A stretch of DNA of 39,539 nucleotides from an uncultured Lachnospiraceae bacterium (GTDB lineage: Bacteria; Bacillota; Clostridia; Lachnospirales; Lachnospiraceae), in contig CAMVRS010000012.1 in the NCBI GenBank assembly GCA_947169935.1, forward strand, positions 1-39,539. The letters run 5' to 3'. Numbering within the stretch: the stretch's first letter is position 1; every line of letters begins with the position of its first letter. A program made the position numbers and the translations under genes. Positions 8,140 through 15,901 of the stretch are shown here, piece after piece. The notes under the pieces were generated by a model. That model saw nothing but the letters and a program-made list of their open reading frames with translations, did not search any database and was not told the origin of the DNA.

Positions 8140-10609
8140 CCGTATTTACGAGTGCATATATCTCCGAATCCTTGCTCATCCTCATATCAAAGGGTACGGT
8201 CACGCTGCCCATCTTAAGGAGCCCGGTGCCGCTCTCCGCATCATCCACGTAGTTGAACATGGCAGGTGAGATACCCGGCAGGAACTCCATGAGCCTCTTC
8301 TTATCCACTGATGACTGTGAGAGAAGTGCAAAGTATTCGGTATTTGACAGTATGGCCGATAGCTTGCCTGCAGACTCCTCGTTTAAAAGATCCGACATGT
8401 TCTGGGTTATGCCGTTTAATATCCCGCTCATCTTCCTTATCTCTTTCCAGAGCTTTAATACGAAGTTCGCCACCTGATCCACTGCCAGCAGTTCATGGAA
8501 CTCATCGATATAAAGATGCGTCCACCTGCCAGCTTTTGCATTGACCTTTATCTTGCTGCGCAGTGTCTCCATCATTATCAGCATGCTGGTGATGCGCAGG
8601 TTATCCTTAAGCCCTGCTATATCAAACGCTATCAGCCTGTTGGTAAGATCCACGTTGGTCCTGTGGTTGAAAAGGTTGAGCGATCCGTTTACAAATATCT
8701 CCATGGCTGCTGCAAGGTGGTCAGCAAGATCGGTGCCTTCATCACACAGATGCTGGTATACATCCTGCAGGGTGGGTGAGTACGCCCTTATCTGTTCTTC
8801 CTTTGAAAGGTTCTCGCATAAGTTGATCTCTGCCACTTCCGCTTTCATGAACTCGGGCACCTCATACTCCGCCTGCTTTTCGGTCTCGCCGTTAAGTCTC
8901 TTTCTCATGCTGTAGTTGGCTGAATACACCTTATCTATCACACGGTCCACCACACCCTGCTCCTCGGGATCCATGTCACGCTTAAGGAGAGATGAGATGA
9001 GCGTTAAGATAAAGTCCGCCTTCTCGGATATGATCTCACGGAGGCCCGCATAGTCCACTCCTTCAAAATCCACATCCATGGGATTAAGATAGAACTCCTT
9101 GGTGGAATCGAAGCATATGACGGTGCCGTTCATCTTCCCGACCACCTGCCCGTACTCCGACTGGGGATCGACTATCAGTATCTGGTCCGTAGGGTTATTG
9201 AGATACATCGATATCATCTCACTCTTTGAGAACACGCTCTTTCCGGATCCTGACTGGCCCAGTATCATGCCGTTATGGTTCTTAAGCTTCTTCTTATCGG
9301 CAAATATGGCGTTCTGTGACAGCTGGTTTATTCCGTAGTACACACCGTTCTCATCGTTTAATTCCTGCGTCTTAAACGGCATGAACATCGCAAGGCAGCT
9401 GGATGATAAGTTCACCACCCTCTTAAACTCCTGGGCGCCGTATATGAGTGCGGAGTTAAGGCCTTCCTTCTGCATGGAAAAGCAGCTCTTAAGCTCAAGG
9501 TTCTTAAGTGATGCCACGTTCTTAAGCTTCTCCCTTATCCTTAGGAGCTCCTCCTTTGTATCTGCCAGAAACAGTACGAAGATGGAGCTGTTAAAATAGT
9601 GTTCATCCAGGGTATCCAGCTCCTTAATGAACTTATCCAGCTTTTCCTTTTCGTTTAAAAGTTTCTGCGATGCATCAGCCAGGTAATCGTTATGGTTTCG
9701 GTTCCTCTGCTTCTCGTTTTCTATCTTCATGCCCACAGCCATGTACTTGCGTGCCACTTCCTGCTTGAAAGCCGCTATCTCCAACAGCTCGTTATTTACC
9801 GTTACATAGCTGGTGCAGTTAAGCTTTGAGAGTGCCGTCACGATATCCGACTCAAGGACCTTGGGATATTTATCTATATACATGACCATCCCGTAGCTTT
9901 CGTTCAGAACGAAATAGTCATTATCGAACTCAACCGCTGCAGGGGATATGATGTTAAGAAAATCCGCTCCGGCGGCTATGGCATCCGCATACTTAAACTT
10001 GTATCCGCTGTTAAGCCCCGTATGGGTGAAGTTATATATGAGCTGCATCCTCTCATCTATGGTGAGCGTCTTCATGGACGAGCCCTGCATGCCGCTAAGG
10101 CCCAGGCCTACAAAAGCCGATCTTATGGCGCCCTCTATCGACATATATGCTGCCTTTGCATCCTTCATATCCTCCGCTTTTACGGTGAGCGTCAGATAGA
10201 TGCTCTGATAGAGCCCCTGCTTTGCATCGGAGATCTTATCCCCGATGATTCGGTTAAAGCAGTCCCTTAACCTGTCATCCTCATCACCGTGCTTTCTGTA
10301 GAGTATCCTCTCATTAAAGCCGCCCTCATCAACATGTTCATTGGCTATAGAGTATGAGAACCTGCAGGGGATGCCCTTTAAGACCTTTGAAAAGCTCACT
10401 ATTATAGCTTTCTGTTCTTCATCGGTCACCCCGGCAAAATTGATATCGCTCAGCATATATGTCTTTGAATACTTACCGCCCGGCAGAGCGAATATCCCGC
10501 TCTCATCTATGGCCTCGACCGGAAAGATATCCTGTACGCTGGTGATTTCCTCCTTTACCGGAGCATCATATATCTTTGTGGTTTCATATTTCGTTTTGAT
10601 CAGAGACAT
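8117..10609 (-). CDS. VirB4-like T4SS ATPase
   Basis: 830 residues. The N-terminal VirB4/CagE domain covers about 1-420, with the family-typical block EFDNDYFVLNESYGMVMYID near 227-246. The ATPase domain has Walker A GQSGSGKS at 451-458 and Walker B LYIDEFHE at 699-706, with VDPQSEYG after Walker A as in TraC/TrsE/VirB4 proteins. VirB4 is the one universal T4SS motor, membrane-associated and needed for channel assembly and transport. It overlaps the gene before it by 26 nt and the gene after it by 23 nt, indicating a tightly coupled operon. Confidence 0.95.
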   Translation of the reverse strand: MSLIKTKYETTKIYDAPVKEEITSVQDIFPVEAIDESGIFALPGGKYSKTYMLSDINFAGVTDEEQKAIIVSFSKVLKGIPCRFSYSIANEHVDEGGFNERILYRKHGDEDDRLRDCFNRIIGDKISDAKQGLYQSIYLTLTVKAEDMKDAKAAYMSIEGAIRSAFVGLGLSGMQGSSMKTLTIDERMQLIYNFTHTGLNSGYKFKYADAIAAGADFLNIISPAAVEFDNDYFVLNESYGMVMYIDKYPKVLESDIVTALSKLNCTSYVTVNNELLEIAAFKQEVARKYMAVGMKIENEKQRNRNHNDYLADASQKLLNEKEKLDKFIKELDTLDEHYFNSSIFVLFLADTKEELLRIREKLKNVASLKNLELKSCFSMQKEGLNSALIYGAQEFKRVVNLSSSCLAMFMPFKTQELNDENGVYYGINQLSQNAIFADKKKLKNHNGMILGQSGSGKSVFSKSEMISMYLNNPTDQILIVDPQSEYGQVVGKMNGTVICFDSTKEFYLNPMDVDFEGVDYAGLREIISEKADFILTLISSLLKRDMDPEEQGVVDRVIDKVYSANYSMRKRLNGETEKQAEYEVPEFMKAEVAEINLCENLSKEEQIRAYSPTLQDVYQHLCDEGTDLADHLAAAMEIFVNGSLNLFNHRTNVDLTNRLIAFDIAGLKDNLRITSMLIMMETLRSKIKVNAKAGRWTHLYIDEFHELLAVDQVANFVLKLWKEIRKMSGILNGITQNMSDLLNEESAGKLSAILSNTEYFALLSQSSVDKKRLMEFLPGISPAMFNYVDDAESGTGLLKMGSVTVPFDMRMSKDSEIYALVNTDGGGYGV

Positions 10610-11669
10610 CTGTTTTCCTCCTAAGTATCAGATCCATGGTCTTTATGCTCACGTTCCTTAGGTTGCGGTACGTAAACATCCCAAAAGTCGTCTGTGATAA
10701 AAAGCTCTCCCTCTGTGCCCCGAACACCGGTGCCAGTAAAAAGCCAGCATCCGAATAAGCCTTTGTAACCTTTTTCGTAAGATCCTGCATGTTTCCTTCC
10801 GTGGTGCATATGAAAGAGAGCTGTCCCGATATGTTCATAAAAGGTATGACGCTGTCATCTCCTATCTCAGCCGAATACCTCTTTTCAAGGGTCCTTATAT
10901 AGTCAGCCCTGTCCTCATCACTTATCCCCACAATGTCAAACGACATATATACACGGCAGCCATCCTCTCTCAATACCGAAAAGATATCTGCGGCAAGTGT
11001 AGGGGGATATTCCATAAAGAAGAAGCTTTTGGCATATCTGTCATCCATGCATAGATGTGCCCTCTCCTCTTTTATCTGCGGTGCCATCTCCTTGAGCAGA
11101 TCCTTCTTTGACTTTATAAAGGCCTTATGATCGAACTTATCACACTCCCCCTTAAGATGGGCCGTGATGACATCCGCTGCTTCATCAAAGCTTAATGCCT
11201 CTATGCCGATAAGCTCCTTAAGTACTTTTTCATCCTCCTCGAACTGCTCCTGGATGAGCTTATATACATCACCTTCCGCTGTAAGTGTGATGAAATACTC
11301 ATCATCTTCCTCCCTGCCGCATATGCAGTGTGTGATGCGCATCTTCGACTTTATCCTGCCAACAGCGTCCACGGCTTTATCAACACCTCCGTTCACCTTA
11401 TAGATCCTTATCCATCTGTTTCCGTCAAAACGGAAGGCTCCGGCAGGATCGAAGAATATGAGGCCCATACTCTTTAATGTCCTTTTTGGTGCAGGTATCA
11501 GGAGCTTGTTTGCCTCCTTTATCACACGCTTCCTTATCTTTTCAGCTTTCCTCTGCGCTTTTTTCTCTGCCTTCTTCTGCGCACGCTCCGCTTTCTTCTT
11601 TTCCCTGAGCGCTGCCTTCTCCTCTCTGCTCAACTTTTCTTTCTTTCTGGTCTTTTCCTTGTTTTTCAT
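10584..11669 (-). CDS. VirB4 N-terminal-domain paralogue lacking the ATPase
   Basis: 361 residues. The first ~50 residues are extremely Lys/Glu-rich (KEKLSREEKAALREKKKAER) and probably a long charged helix. The rest resembles the N-terminal half of VirB4: HLCMDDRYAKSFFFMEYPPT, then a short domain with ISDEDRADYIRTLEKRYSAE, near the place where VirB4 has its 'YFVLNESYGMVMYIDKYP' block. It ends with FLLAPVFGAQRESFLSQTTF, close in style to the pre-ATPase part of VirB4, and no Walker motifs follow. It overlaps the true virB4 start by 26 nt. It could be a structural subunit derived from VirB4 by duplication. The homology is judged by eye and needs a profile search. Confidence 0.7.
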   Translation of the reverse strand: MKNKEKTRKKEKLSREEKAALREKKKAERAQKKAEKKAQRKAEKIRKRVIKEANKLLIPAPKRTLKSMGLIFFDPAGAFRFDGNRWIRIYKVNGGVDKAVDAVGRIKSKMRITHCICGREEDDEYFITLTAEGDVYKLIQEQFEEDEKVLKELIGIEALSFDEAADVITAHLKGECDKFDHKAFIKSKKDLLKEMAPQIKEERAHLCMDDRYAKSFFFMEYPPTLAADIFSVLREDGCRVYMSFDIVGISDEDRADYIRTLEKRYSAEIGDDSVIPFMNISGQLSFICTTEGNMQDLTKKVTKAYSDAGFLLAPVFGAQRESFLSQTTFGMFTYRNLRNVSIKTMDLILRRKTDVSDQNEI

Positions 11670-11704
11670 GATCCCTCCTTATCTTTTGTCTGCCTCCGGC
11701 GCAT

Positions 11705-11878
11705 TTACTGTCCATCCGGAGAGCCGAAACACAGCTTAAGTATCAAATGCCCGGCCACTGATGCGGCTACTGTGATCAGAAAGAGCATGCTCATGATGAG
11801 CTCCACGGCAGACATGCCTTCCGATATCCCTGCTCCTAAAGCTGACTGCTTATACATATTTGTGATCCTCTTATCCAT
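11705..11878 (-). CDS. 57-residue prepilin-like single-pass membrane protein
   Basis: Translated from an ATG at 11878 with AAAGGAGG upstream; 57 residues ending before TAA at 11705. A 21-residue basic/polar leader ends in Gly, followed by MSAVEL and a hydrophobic run of about 20 residues (IMSMLFLITVAASVAGHLIL). Gly at -1 and Glu at +5 before the hydrophobic helix is the type IV/Flp prepilin rule (G|xxxxE), and 50-60 residues is the normal Flp pilin size. A CpaF-family ATPase is encoded at 19681. It may equally be a VirB2- or VirB3-like T4SS subunit. The coding call is firm; the prepilin call is tentative. Confidence 0.7.
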   Translation of the reverse strand: MDKRITNMYKQSALGAGISEGMSAVELIMSMLFLITVAASVAGHLILKLCFGSPDGQ

Positions 11879-12077
11879 CCGCATCCTCCTTTCGCTGGAC
11901 TGCCTGAAACTTTCCTTCGAAATATATGTAGGACAGGAATGATGCTATTCCGTAACACGCGGGGTGATATAAGTGACTCTTTTCGTTATCACGTGTCCGT
12001 GGTAAAATTAACGTAGTGCTTAAAATAAGCTTTGGGAAACACAGATGATGAGGCTGCCTTGACATGTCGCACAGCAA
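11871..12077 (-). pseudogene. Possible 3' remnant of a transfer gene at the cargo junction
   Basis: A frame ends at TAA 11873-11871, sharing ATGGATAA with the start of the prepilin-like gene, as in coupled operon genes. Its last ~35 residues look like real protein (a short hydrophobic run, then YIYFEGKFQAVQRKEDADG), but upstream the frame becomes Pro/Arg-rich and unlike protein, with no ribosome site near an ATG. I read this as the tail of a transfer gene whose 5' part was lost or displaced when the plus-strand cargo block was inserted. The evidence is only composition and the overlap, so confidence is low. Confidence 0.35.
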
Positions 12078-12306
12078 ACATACAAAAAAAGGTTATTCGA
12101 TACATATAGAAAAATGGCACCGATCGGCAAAGCAGTATATCAATACGTGCAGTATCTGTGGCTGCAGGGGATATGATCCTGTTATAGAGGATAAGGATTT
12201 TAAAGATCATGTTACGCGTGCTGAACTGATCCGTACTCTTCCAAGGATGGAAACCGATGAATATGGCAGGTGCTGCGATTGTGCAAGGATACAGGATGGT
12301 CACTGA
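12064..12306 (+). CDS. Small conserved CxxC-pair protein
   Basis: 80 residues. Two cysteine clusters (CSICGCRG near residue 30 and RCCDCARI near 70) could bind one zinc ion. The N-terminus MSHSKHTKKGYSIHIEKWHR resembles a widespread clostridial hypothetical family whose members carry a 'WHRSA.Q..NTC..CG' core. The ribosome site (GATGAGG about 10 nt before the ATG) is weak. It opens the plus-strand cargo block and is followed without a gap by a tiny frame and the HD-GYP gene. Function unknown; a zinc-binding accessory protein is the only supportable statement. Confidence 0.6.
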   Translation: MSHSKHTKKGYSIHIEKWHRSAKQYINTCSICGCRGYDPVIEDKDFKDHVTRAELIRTLPRMETDEYGRCCDCARIQDGH

Positions 12307-12391
12307 TCGTATGCAGCAGCTTATAGAACAGACTGCAGCGATCATATATATAGTTGGTATGAAGGAAAGCATTCCTTTAGAAAGAGCTTAA
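12296..12391 (+). CDS. Possible 31-residue peptide between CxxC protein and HD-GYP gene
   Basis: An ATG inside the end of the previous gene opens a 31-codon frame (MVTDRMQQLIEQTAAIIYIV...) that stops at 12391, two bases before the HD-GYP start. AAGGA lies just upstream, and the composition is protein-like. It may serve only to couple translation of the HD-GYP gene, whose own ribosome site is poor. There is no recognised family. Confidence 0.3.
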   Translation: MVTDRMQQLIEQTAAIIYIVGMKESIPLERA

Positions 12392-12393
12392 CT

Positions 12394-13770
12394 ATGGAAA
12401 CATTCTTTTTTGTGGCAAAGAAAATCATTCAATGTTGTTTTATAGCATATTTTACTGTTTTCTTTTATCTCTCATTAAAAAAATGCTTTCTCAAAGATAA
12501 AAGTAAGGTTAAGCTATTCGTTTTATCTCTGATCACAGGTCCATTTCTGTCATATATTGAGGCGTGCTGTCTTTCATCTTGTATAGTGAGGGTGATAAAT
12601 CCAGAGATGTTCTTTAATATAAACAATAAGAGAGCATCCGCAGAAAAATATATTTTTGTATTATGCCTTATTATTGCTGTCGCATTCCTGTTGATAAATC
12701 TTTTATATGCATGGCTGCTGGGAAAATGGCTTGAGACAGGCACAAAATCATCGGTTGTATATCTGTATCTGATGTTCAACACGCTGGCTATAATGCTGCA
12801 GACACCTACGGGCACAGGTATGATGTTCTCCGTTCCATATCTCAGAGATATCGTTGACATTGCCGGGAACCTGTCCCTGCTTTTGGCAGCGTGGCTGTTT
12901 TACCGCCATGACATAAGAATGTTTTCTAAAATAGCGCGTACGGATATAAAGGTGGATTGGAGATTATTTAACATCCCACCGGCAGTTTTTATTCTGCTGT
13001 ATACATTTTATGTTGCAGAACTCGGAATTGCTGTTGATCCGGAAGGTGTTTATCCGGTAGGTGATGATCTGGTACTCGCAATTTATATTTTTTCGACAAT
13101 TATAATGTACCTTTTCATATGGGCATTTTATGTGATCATTAAAAACTTATCAGCAACGAATGAAGCTATCAAGGCAAAGGATGAAGTAAAAACGCTCTCC
13201 GTTGAGGTCATGGAAGCTCTTGCTCATACGATAGATGCAAAGGATGAATATACAAGAGGTCATTCCGTAAGAGTTGCAAAATACTCAAGAATGATGGCTG
13301 AGCGGCTCGGACTTTCCCCTGAAGAATGTGAAAATGTATATTATATGGCACTTTTGCATGATATCGGAAAGATCGGCGTACCAAATGAGATCATAAACAG
13401 CAAGGATAAATTGACGGATGAAGAGTATACTGTTATCAAGACACATCCCGGACTTGGTTATGATATCCTGGCAGAGATAAAGAGTCGCCCAGATCTATCG
13501 ATAGGTGCGAGATGGCATCATGAAAGGTTTGATGGTAAGGGATATCCCGATGGCAAGAAAGGCGATGAGATACCCTTTTACGCAAGGATCATAGCTGTTG
13601 CGGACAGCTATGATGCTATGACATCCAACCGAAGCTACCGTGACTATCTGCCACAGGAAAAGGTCCGGTCTGAGATCAAAAATAATATGGGGACTCAGTT
13701 TGATCCCGATGTTGCAAGATGTATGCTTGCGATCATCGATGAAGATAAAGAATATGAGCTACATGAATAA
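12394..13770 (+). CDS. Membrane-bound HD-GYP domain protein, probable c-di-GMP phosphodiesterase
   Basis: 458 residues. About seven membrane helices fill residues 1-250, then a linker helix leads into a complete HD-GYP domain (about 270-450). The catalytic HD pair is in HDIGK at 322-326, the GYP triplet is at 383-385 (FDGKGYPDG), and the usual HP (THPGLGYDIL), HH (RWHHERF) and DSYDAMTSNR..YR motifs are present. HD-GYP enzymes hydrolyse c-di-GMP to pGpG and/or GMP using two or three metal ions. All expected ligand motifs are present, so activity is likely. The N-terminal sensor is not one I recognise. It is the only visible c-di-GMP enzyme in the window, which also contains a c-di-GMP riboswitch about 10 kb away. 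Confidence 0.93.
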   Translation: METFFFVAKKIIQCCFIAYFTVFFYLSLKKCFLKDKSKVKLFVLSLITGPFLSYIEACCLSSCIVRVINPEMFFNINNKRASAEKYIFVLCLIIAVAFLLINLLYAWLLGKWLETGTKSSVVYLYLMFNTLAIMLQTPTGTGMMFSVPYLRDIVDIAGNLSLLLAAWLFYRHDIRMFSKIARTDIKVDWRLFNIPPAVFILLYTFYVAELGIAVDPEGVYPVGDDLVLAIYIFSTIIMYLFIWAFYVIIKNLSATNEAIKAKDEVKTLSVEVMEALAHTIDAKDEYTRGHSVRVAKYSRMMAERLGLSPEECENVYYMALLHDIGKIGVPNEIINSKDKLTDEEYTVIKTHPGLGYDILAEIKSRPDLSIGARWHHERFDGKGYPDGKKGDEIPFYARIIAVADSYDAMTSNRSYRDYLPQEKVRSEIKNNMGTQFDPDVARCMLAIIDEDKEYELHE

Positions 13771-13810
13771 TGATAGCCAATTAATTCTTTAAATGTATGA
13801 ATGGAGATAT

Positions 13811-13924
13811 ATGAGTCAGTTTCTGATGGACCCGAAAGTACTGTCGTGGGGAGACTCTTATAATATATATGACTGTTCAGGACAAATTAAATACCATGTA
13901 CAAGCAGCCATATTTTCGATATGA
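13811..13924 (+). pseudogene. Truncated LURP-one-related (YxjI-like) gene fragment
   Basis: A normal start (GGAGATAT before ATG) opens a 37-codon frame reading MSQFLMDPKVLSWGDSYNIY, then DCSGQIKYHVQAAIFSI, and stopping. This matches the N-terminal pattern of the LURP-one-related/YxjI family (FLM..K..S.GD.F.I.D..G...Y.V....FS), whose members are about 160-200 residues. No continuation was found in the following 120 bases, so the gene has lost its 3' part. Confidence 0.5.
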
Positions 13925-14048
13925 CGCCTGCTGGTATTTCTCAATTAATGAGATAATTGTGTATATTAGGTCATACGGACTTTAGTATTATCTATATATT
14001 AAATCGGCTAAACAGAATTGAACTATATGAATAAACAGGAGGATGATC

Positions 14049-14408
14049 ATGTCAGAAATTAAAAGAGTTGAAATAGATGAGTTTTGGGCGGATTCCACCA
14101 TCATAGAAGCTGGTGACCATGTCTATGTAGGATACTGCATGGCAAACGAGGGAAAATCTATTGATGAGCAGATGCACGGAGCAATAGACGTATTGGAGAG
14201 TCGTCTGAATAAGGTGGGCCTGACGTTGGAATCAGTTGTGAAGATGGATTGTCTTTTCAAAGACATAAATGATCTCAATGCACTTCCAGCTGTGCTGAAA
14301 GAACGCTTTAAGGGTAAGTACCCCACAAGAAAAGCATATACATCTGATTTTATAAGAGAGGGCATCAGATTCCAGATAGATGCCATAGCATATAAAGCTA
14401 AAGAATGA
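14049..14408 (+). CDS. RidA (YjgF/YER057c/UK114) family protein
   Basis: 119 residues from the ATG at 14049, which has AGGAGG 6 nt upstream; an in-frame ATG at 14043 abuts that site. The fold signatures are clear: the D.vyvGycmAneGksideQm segment, ESRLNKVGLTLESVVKMDCLFKDINDL, and a final IRFQIDAIAYKAKE. RidA proteins form trimers and hydrolyse reactive enamine/imine intermediates such as 2-aminoacrylate. The canonical C-terminal Arg before the VEI strand is not obvious (REGIRFQID), so the exact activity is uncertain. It is cargo in a plus-strand block with unrelated neighbours. Confidence 0.9.
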   Translation: MSEIKRVEIDEFWADSTIIEAGDHVYVGYCMANEGKSIDEQMHGAIDVLESRLNKVGLTLESVVKMDCLFKDINDLNALPAVLKERFKGKYPTRKAYTSDFIREGIRFQIDAIAYKAKE

Positions 14409-14452
14409 TAGTTATCTCGAAAAATATCTTTGAATTTAATGGAGGATGAGGG

Positions 14453-15580
14453 ATGGGATTGTTTGAAAATCTTTTTGGAAACAAGCAAGAAGATAATGGG
14501 CTTGTAGTAGATCTGATTGATAATGGATTTGTAATCAATGATACACAGTTCCCATTTCCTGTCAGAGCATCAGAATTGGTAAAAGTGTTGGGAATACCCC
14601 GGGTTATAGATCGTCAAATAGATGATGGTTTGAGATGTAAATACTGTGAAAAATATGGATTTGACGAGAAGTCATATCAACCCTTGCTATATTATTGGGA
14701 TGAATATGGATTATTAGCATATACGCATGATCATGAGACTATTCATAATTTCACGATCAGTCTTCATCCTTCAAATTATCCAATTAAAATGCCCGATAAG
14801 TTTTTTACCGGAAAACTTCTGTCGCATGGCAATCCTTGGCATGAAGAGGTGATCAAGCAAAGGGGAGGTTCTCTTCAGTACGACAAGTGTTATGCAACGG
14901 TTCATTCATGGGGAAACTATAAAAAAGAGAAAAATATAGGGCATCTGGAATACAAATCCAGGAGCGATGAGCTTGACTTCTTTGATCTTTCTGATGAAGC
15001 AAGGAAAATATTGAGTTTTGTTTCTGGGGAAAATGTCGGCAAACAAGAATTTGTTATGGAAGAATCAGATATCTATATTATGGATAAATACTGGGATAGC
15101 TATATAGGCGGATCTGATGACAGCATGACGCTTATGGATTATTTGGCAGACAAGAAGAGTAAAAATATATCTTTGACAGAAATATTCACCGAACTCGGGT
15201 TTAATCAAGATGACTTCGATTTTAGAAATCCCGGAAAGGATATAACGGTAACATTAAAAAATGGAATGAATTTGGAGTTTCACTATGCAATACAAGTTAT
15301 CTGTGATCTGACAGCAATCTTACTCGAATGTAAGAAGAACAAATCAGTTAATCTACAAGAGTTAAGTGGCGGAACGCTCGAAAAGGATAAAGTTGTTATA
15401 AGATTATCTTCGTCTGAAAAGGAAGAAAAGATAATTCATGATGTGCTTACCGATTTTTGTAAGAATCCTATGGAATACAATTTGAGTGAGATGTGTTCAA
15501 AAGATGACATGAAAGAAATGGGGATAATCAAAGTTTTTGAGGGTTTGCCAAAGTTTTTGAGGGTCTATCGTGAGGGATAG
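14453..15580 (+). CDS. Immunity-like hypothetical protein whose C-terminus is replaced by an IS insertion
   Basis: 375 residues, with GGAGGATGAGGG before the ATG. It starts MGLFENLFGNK and continues with a domain (VDLIDNGFVINDTQFPFPVRASELVKVLG) resembling proteins that accompany polymorphic toxins in Firmicutes; the family name is not certain. Residues 1-356 are native. The last 19 (GIIKVFEGLPKFLRVYREG) are encoded by the left end of the insertion sequence. Removing the IS and one target-site copy gives a native ending ASLCEKLKNEYTIAR and a 371-residue protein. The protein may stay functional because only the last 15 residues changed. No partner toxin gene is adjacent. Confidence 0.8.
   Translation: MGLFENLFGNKQEDNGLVVDLIDNGFVINDTQFPFPVRASELVKVLGIPRVIDRQIDDGLRCKYCEKYGFDEKSYQPLLYYWDEYGLLAYTHDHETIHNFTISLHPSNYPIKMPDKFFTGKLLSHGNPWHEEVIKQRGGSLQYDKCYATVHSWGNYKKEKNIGHLEYKSRSDELDFFDLSDEARKILSFVSGENVGKQEFVMEESDIYIMDKYWDSYIGGSDDSMTLMDYLADKKSKNISLTEIFTELGFNQDDFDFRNPGKDITVTLKNGMNLEFHYAIQVICDLTAILLECKKNKSVNLQELSGGTLEKDKVVIRLSSSEKEEKIIHDVLTDFCKNPMEYNLSEMCSKDDMKEMGIIKVFEGLPKFLRVYREG
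15514..15521. repeat. Left 8-bp target-site duplication of the ISL3 element
   Basis: AGAAATGG directly precedes the left terminal repeat and recurs exactly after the right one at 17583. Eight bases is the usual duplication size for the ISL3 family. Confidence 0.9.
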
Positions 15581-15680
15581 GCCCTTTTAGAGTGGGTGAT
15601 CGTGAGGGTTAAATTTGAGGGGCAGAGTTGAGGGGCGAATTTGAGGGGCAAACTTGAGGGTCTGATGATTCAGACCCTCA
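15522..15680. repeat. Left terminal and subterminal TGAGGG array of the IS
   Basis: At least eight copies of TGAGGG(G), mostly as TTTGAGGG or CGTGAGGG, lie within the first 160 bp in one orientation. The array ends in a perfect 11-bp hairpin, TGAGGGTCTGA-TGAT-TCAGACCCTCA (15655-15680). The repeats mirror those at the right end and are probably transposase-binding sites. Confidence 0.8.
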
Positions 15681-15691
15681 GCACTGAAAAT

Positions 15692-15889
15692 TTACAGGAT
15701 TTTGGGATAATCTATACCGTGATCTTCAAGAATTGCTTGTAGCTTTTGAATGTATTCGTATTGGTTCTGGATTTCTATCCAGTTACCGTGACAGGTTTCA
15801 TCAGCCTCTTCTACTTCCTGTAGCATAATCTGGTATTCAGTCCATTTCATACATTTATGATCTTTGCTAAAAGCACAATAATTTAACAT
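15692..15889 (-). CDS. 65-residue passenger protein of the ISL3 element
   Basis: Starts MLNYCAFSKDHKCMKWTEYQ and ends HGIDYPKIL. AGGAGG overlaps the stop region of the transposase gene, so it is probably translated from the same mRNA. The sequence is acidic and helical in its second half, and no family is recognised. Its place inside the inverted repeats makes it part of the element. A regulatory role in transposition is possible but unsupported. Confidence 0.6.
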   Translation of the reverse strand: MLNYCAFSKDHKCMKWTEYQIMLQEVEEADETCHGNWIEIQNQYEYIQKLQAILEDHGIDYPKIL

Positions 15890-15901
15890 TTGTTTGTCCT
15901 C

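Noticed and set aside
11989-12372. 127-codon minus-strand frame antisense to the CxxC gene
   Set aside because: No ribosome site, Ile/Cys-rich nonsense-like composition, and it overlaps the better-supported plus-strand gene.
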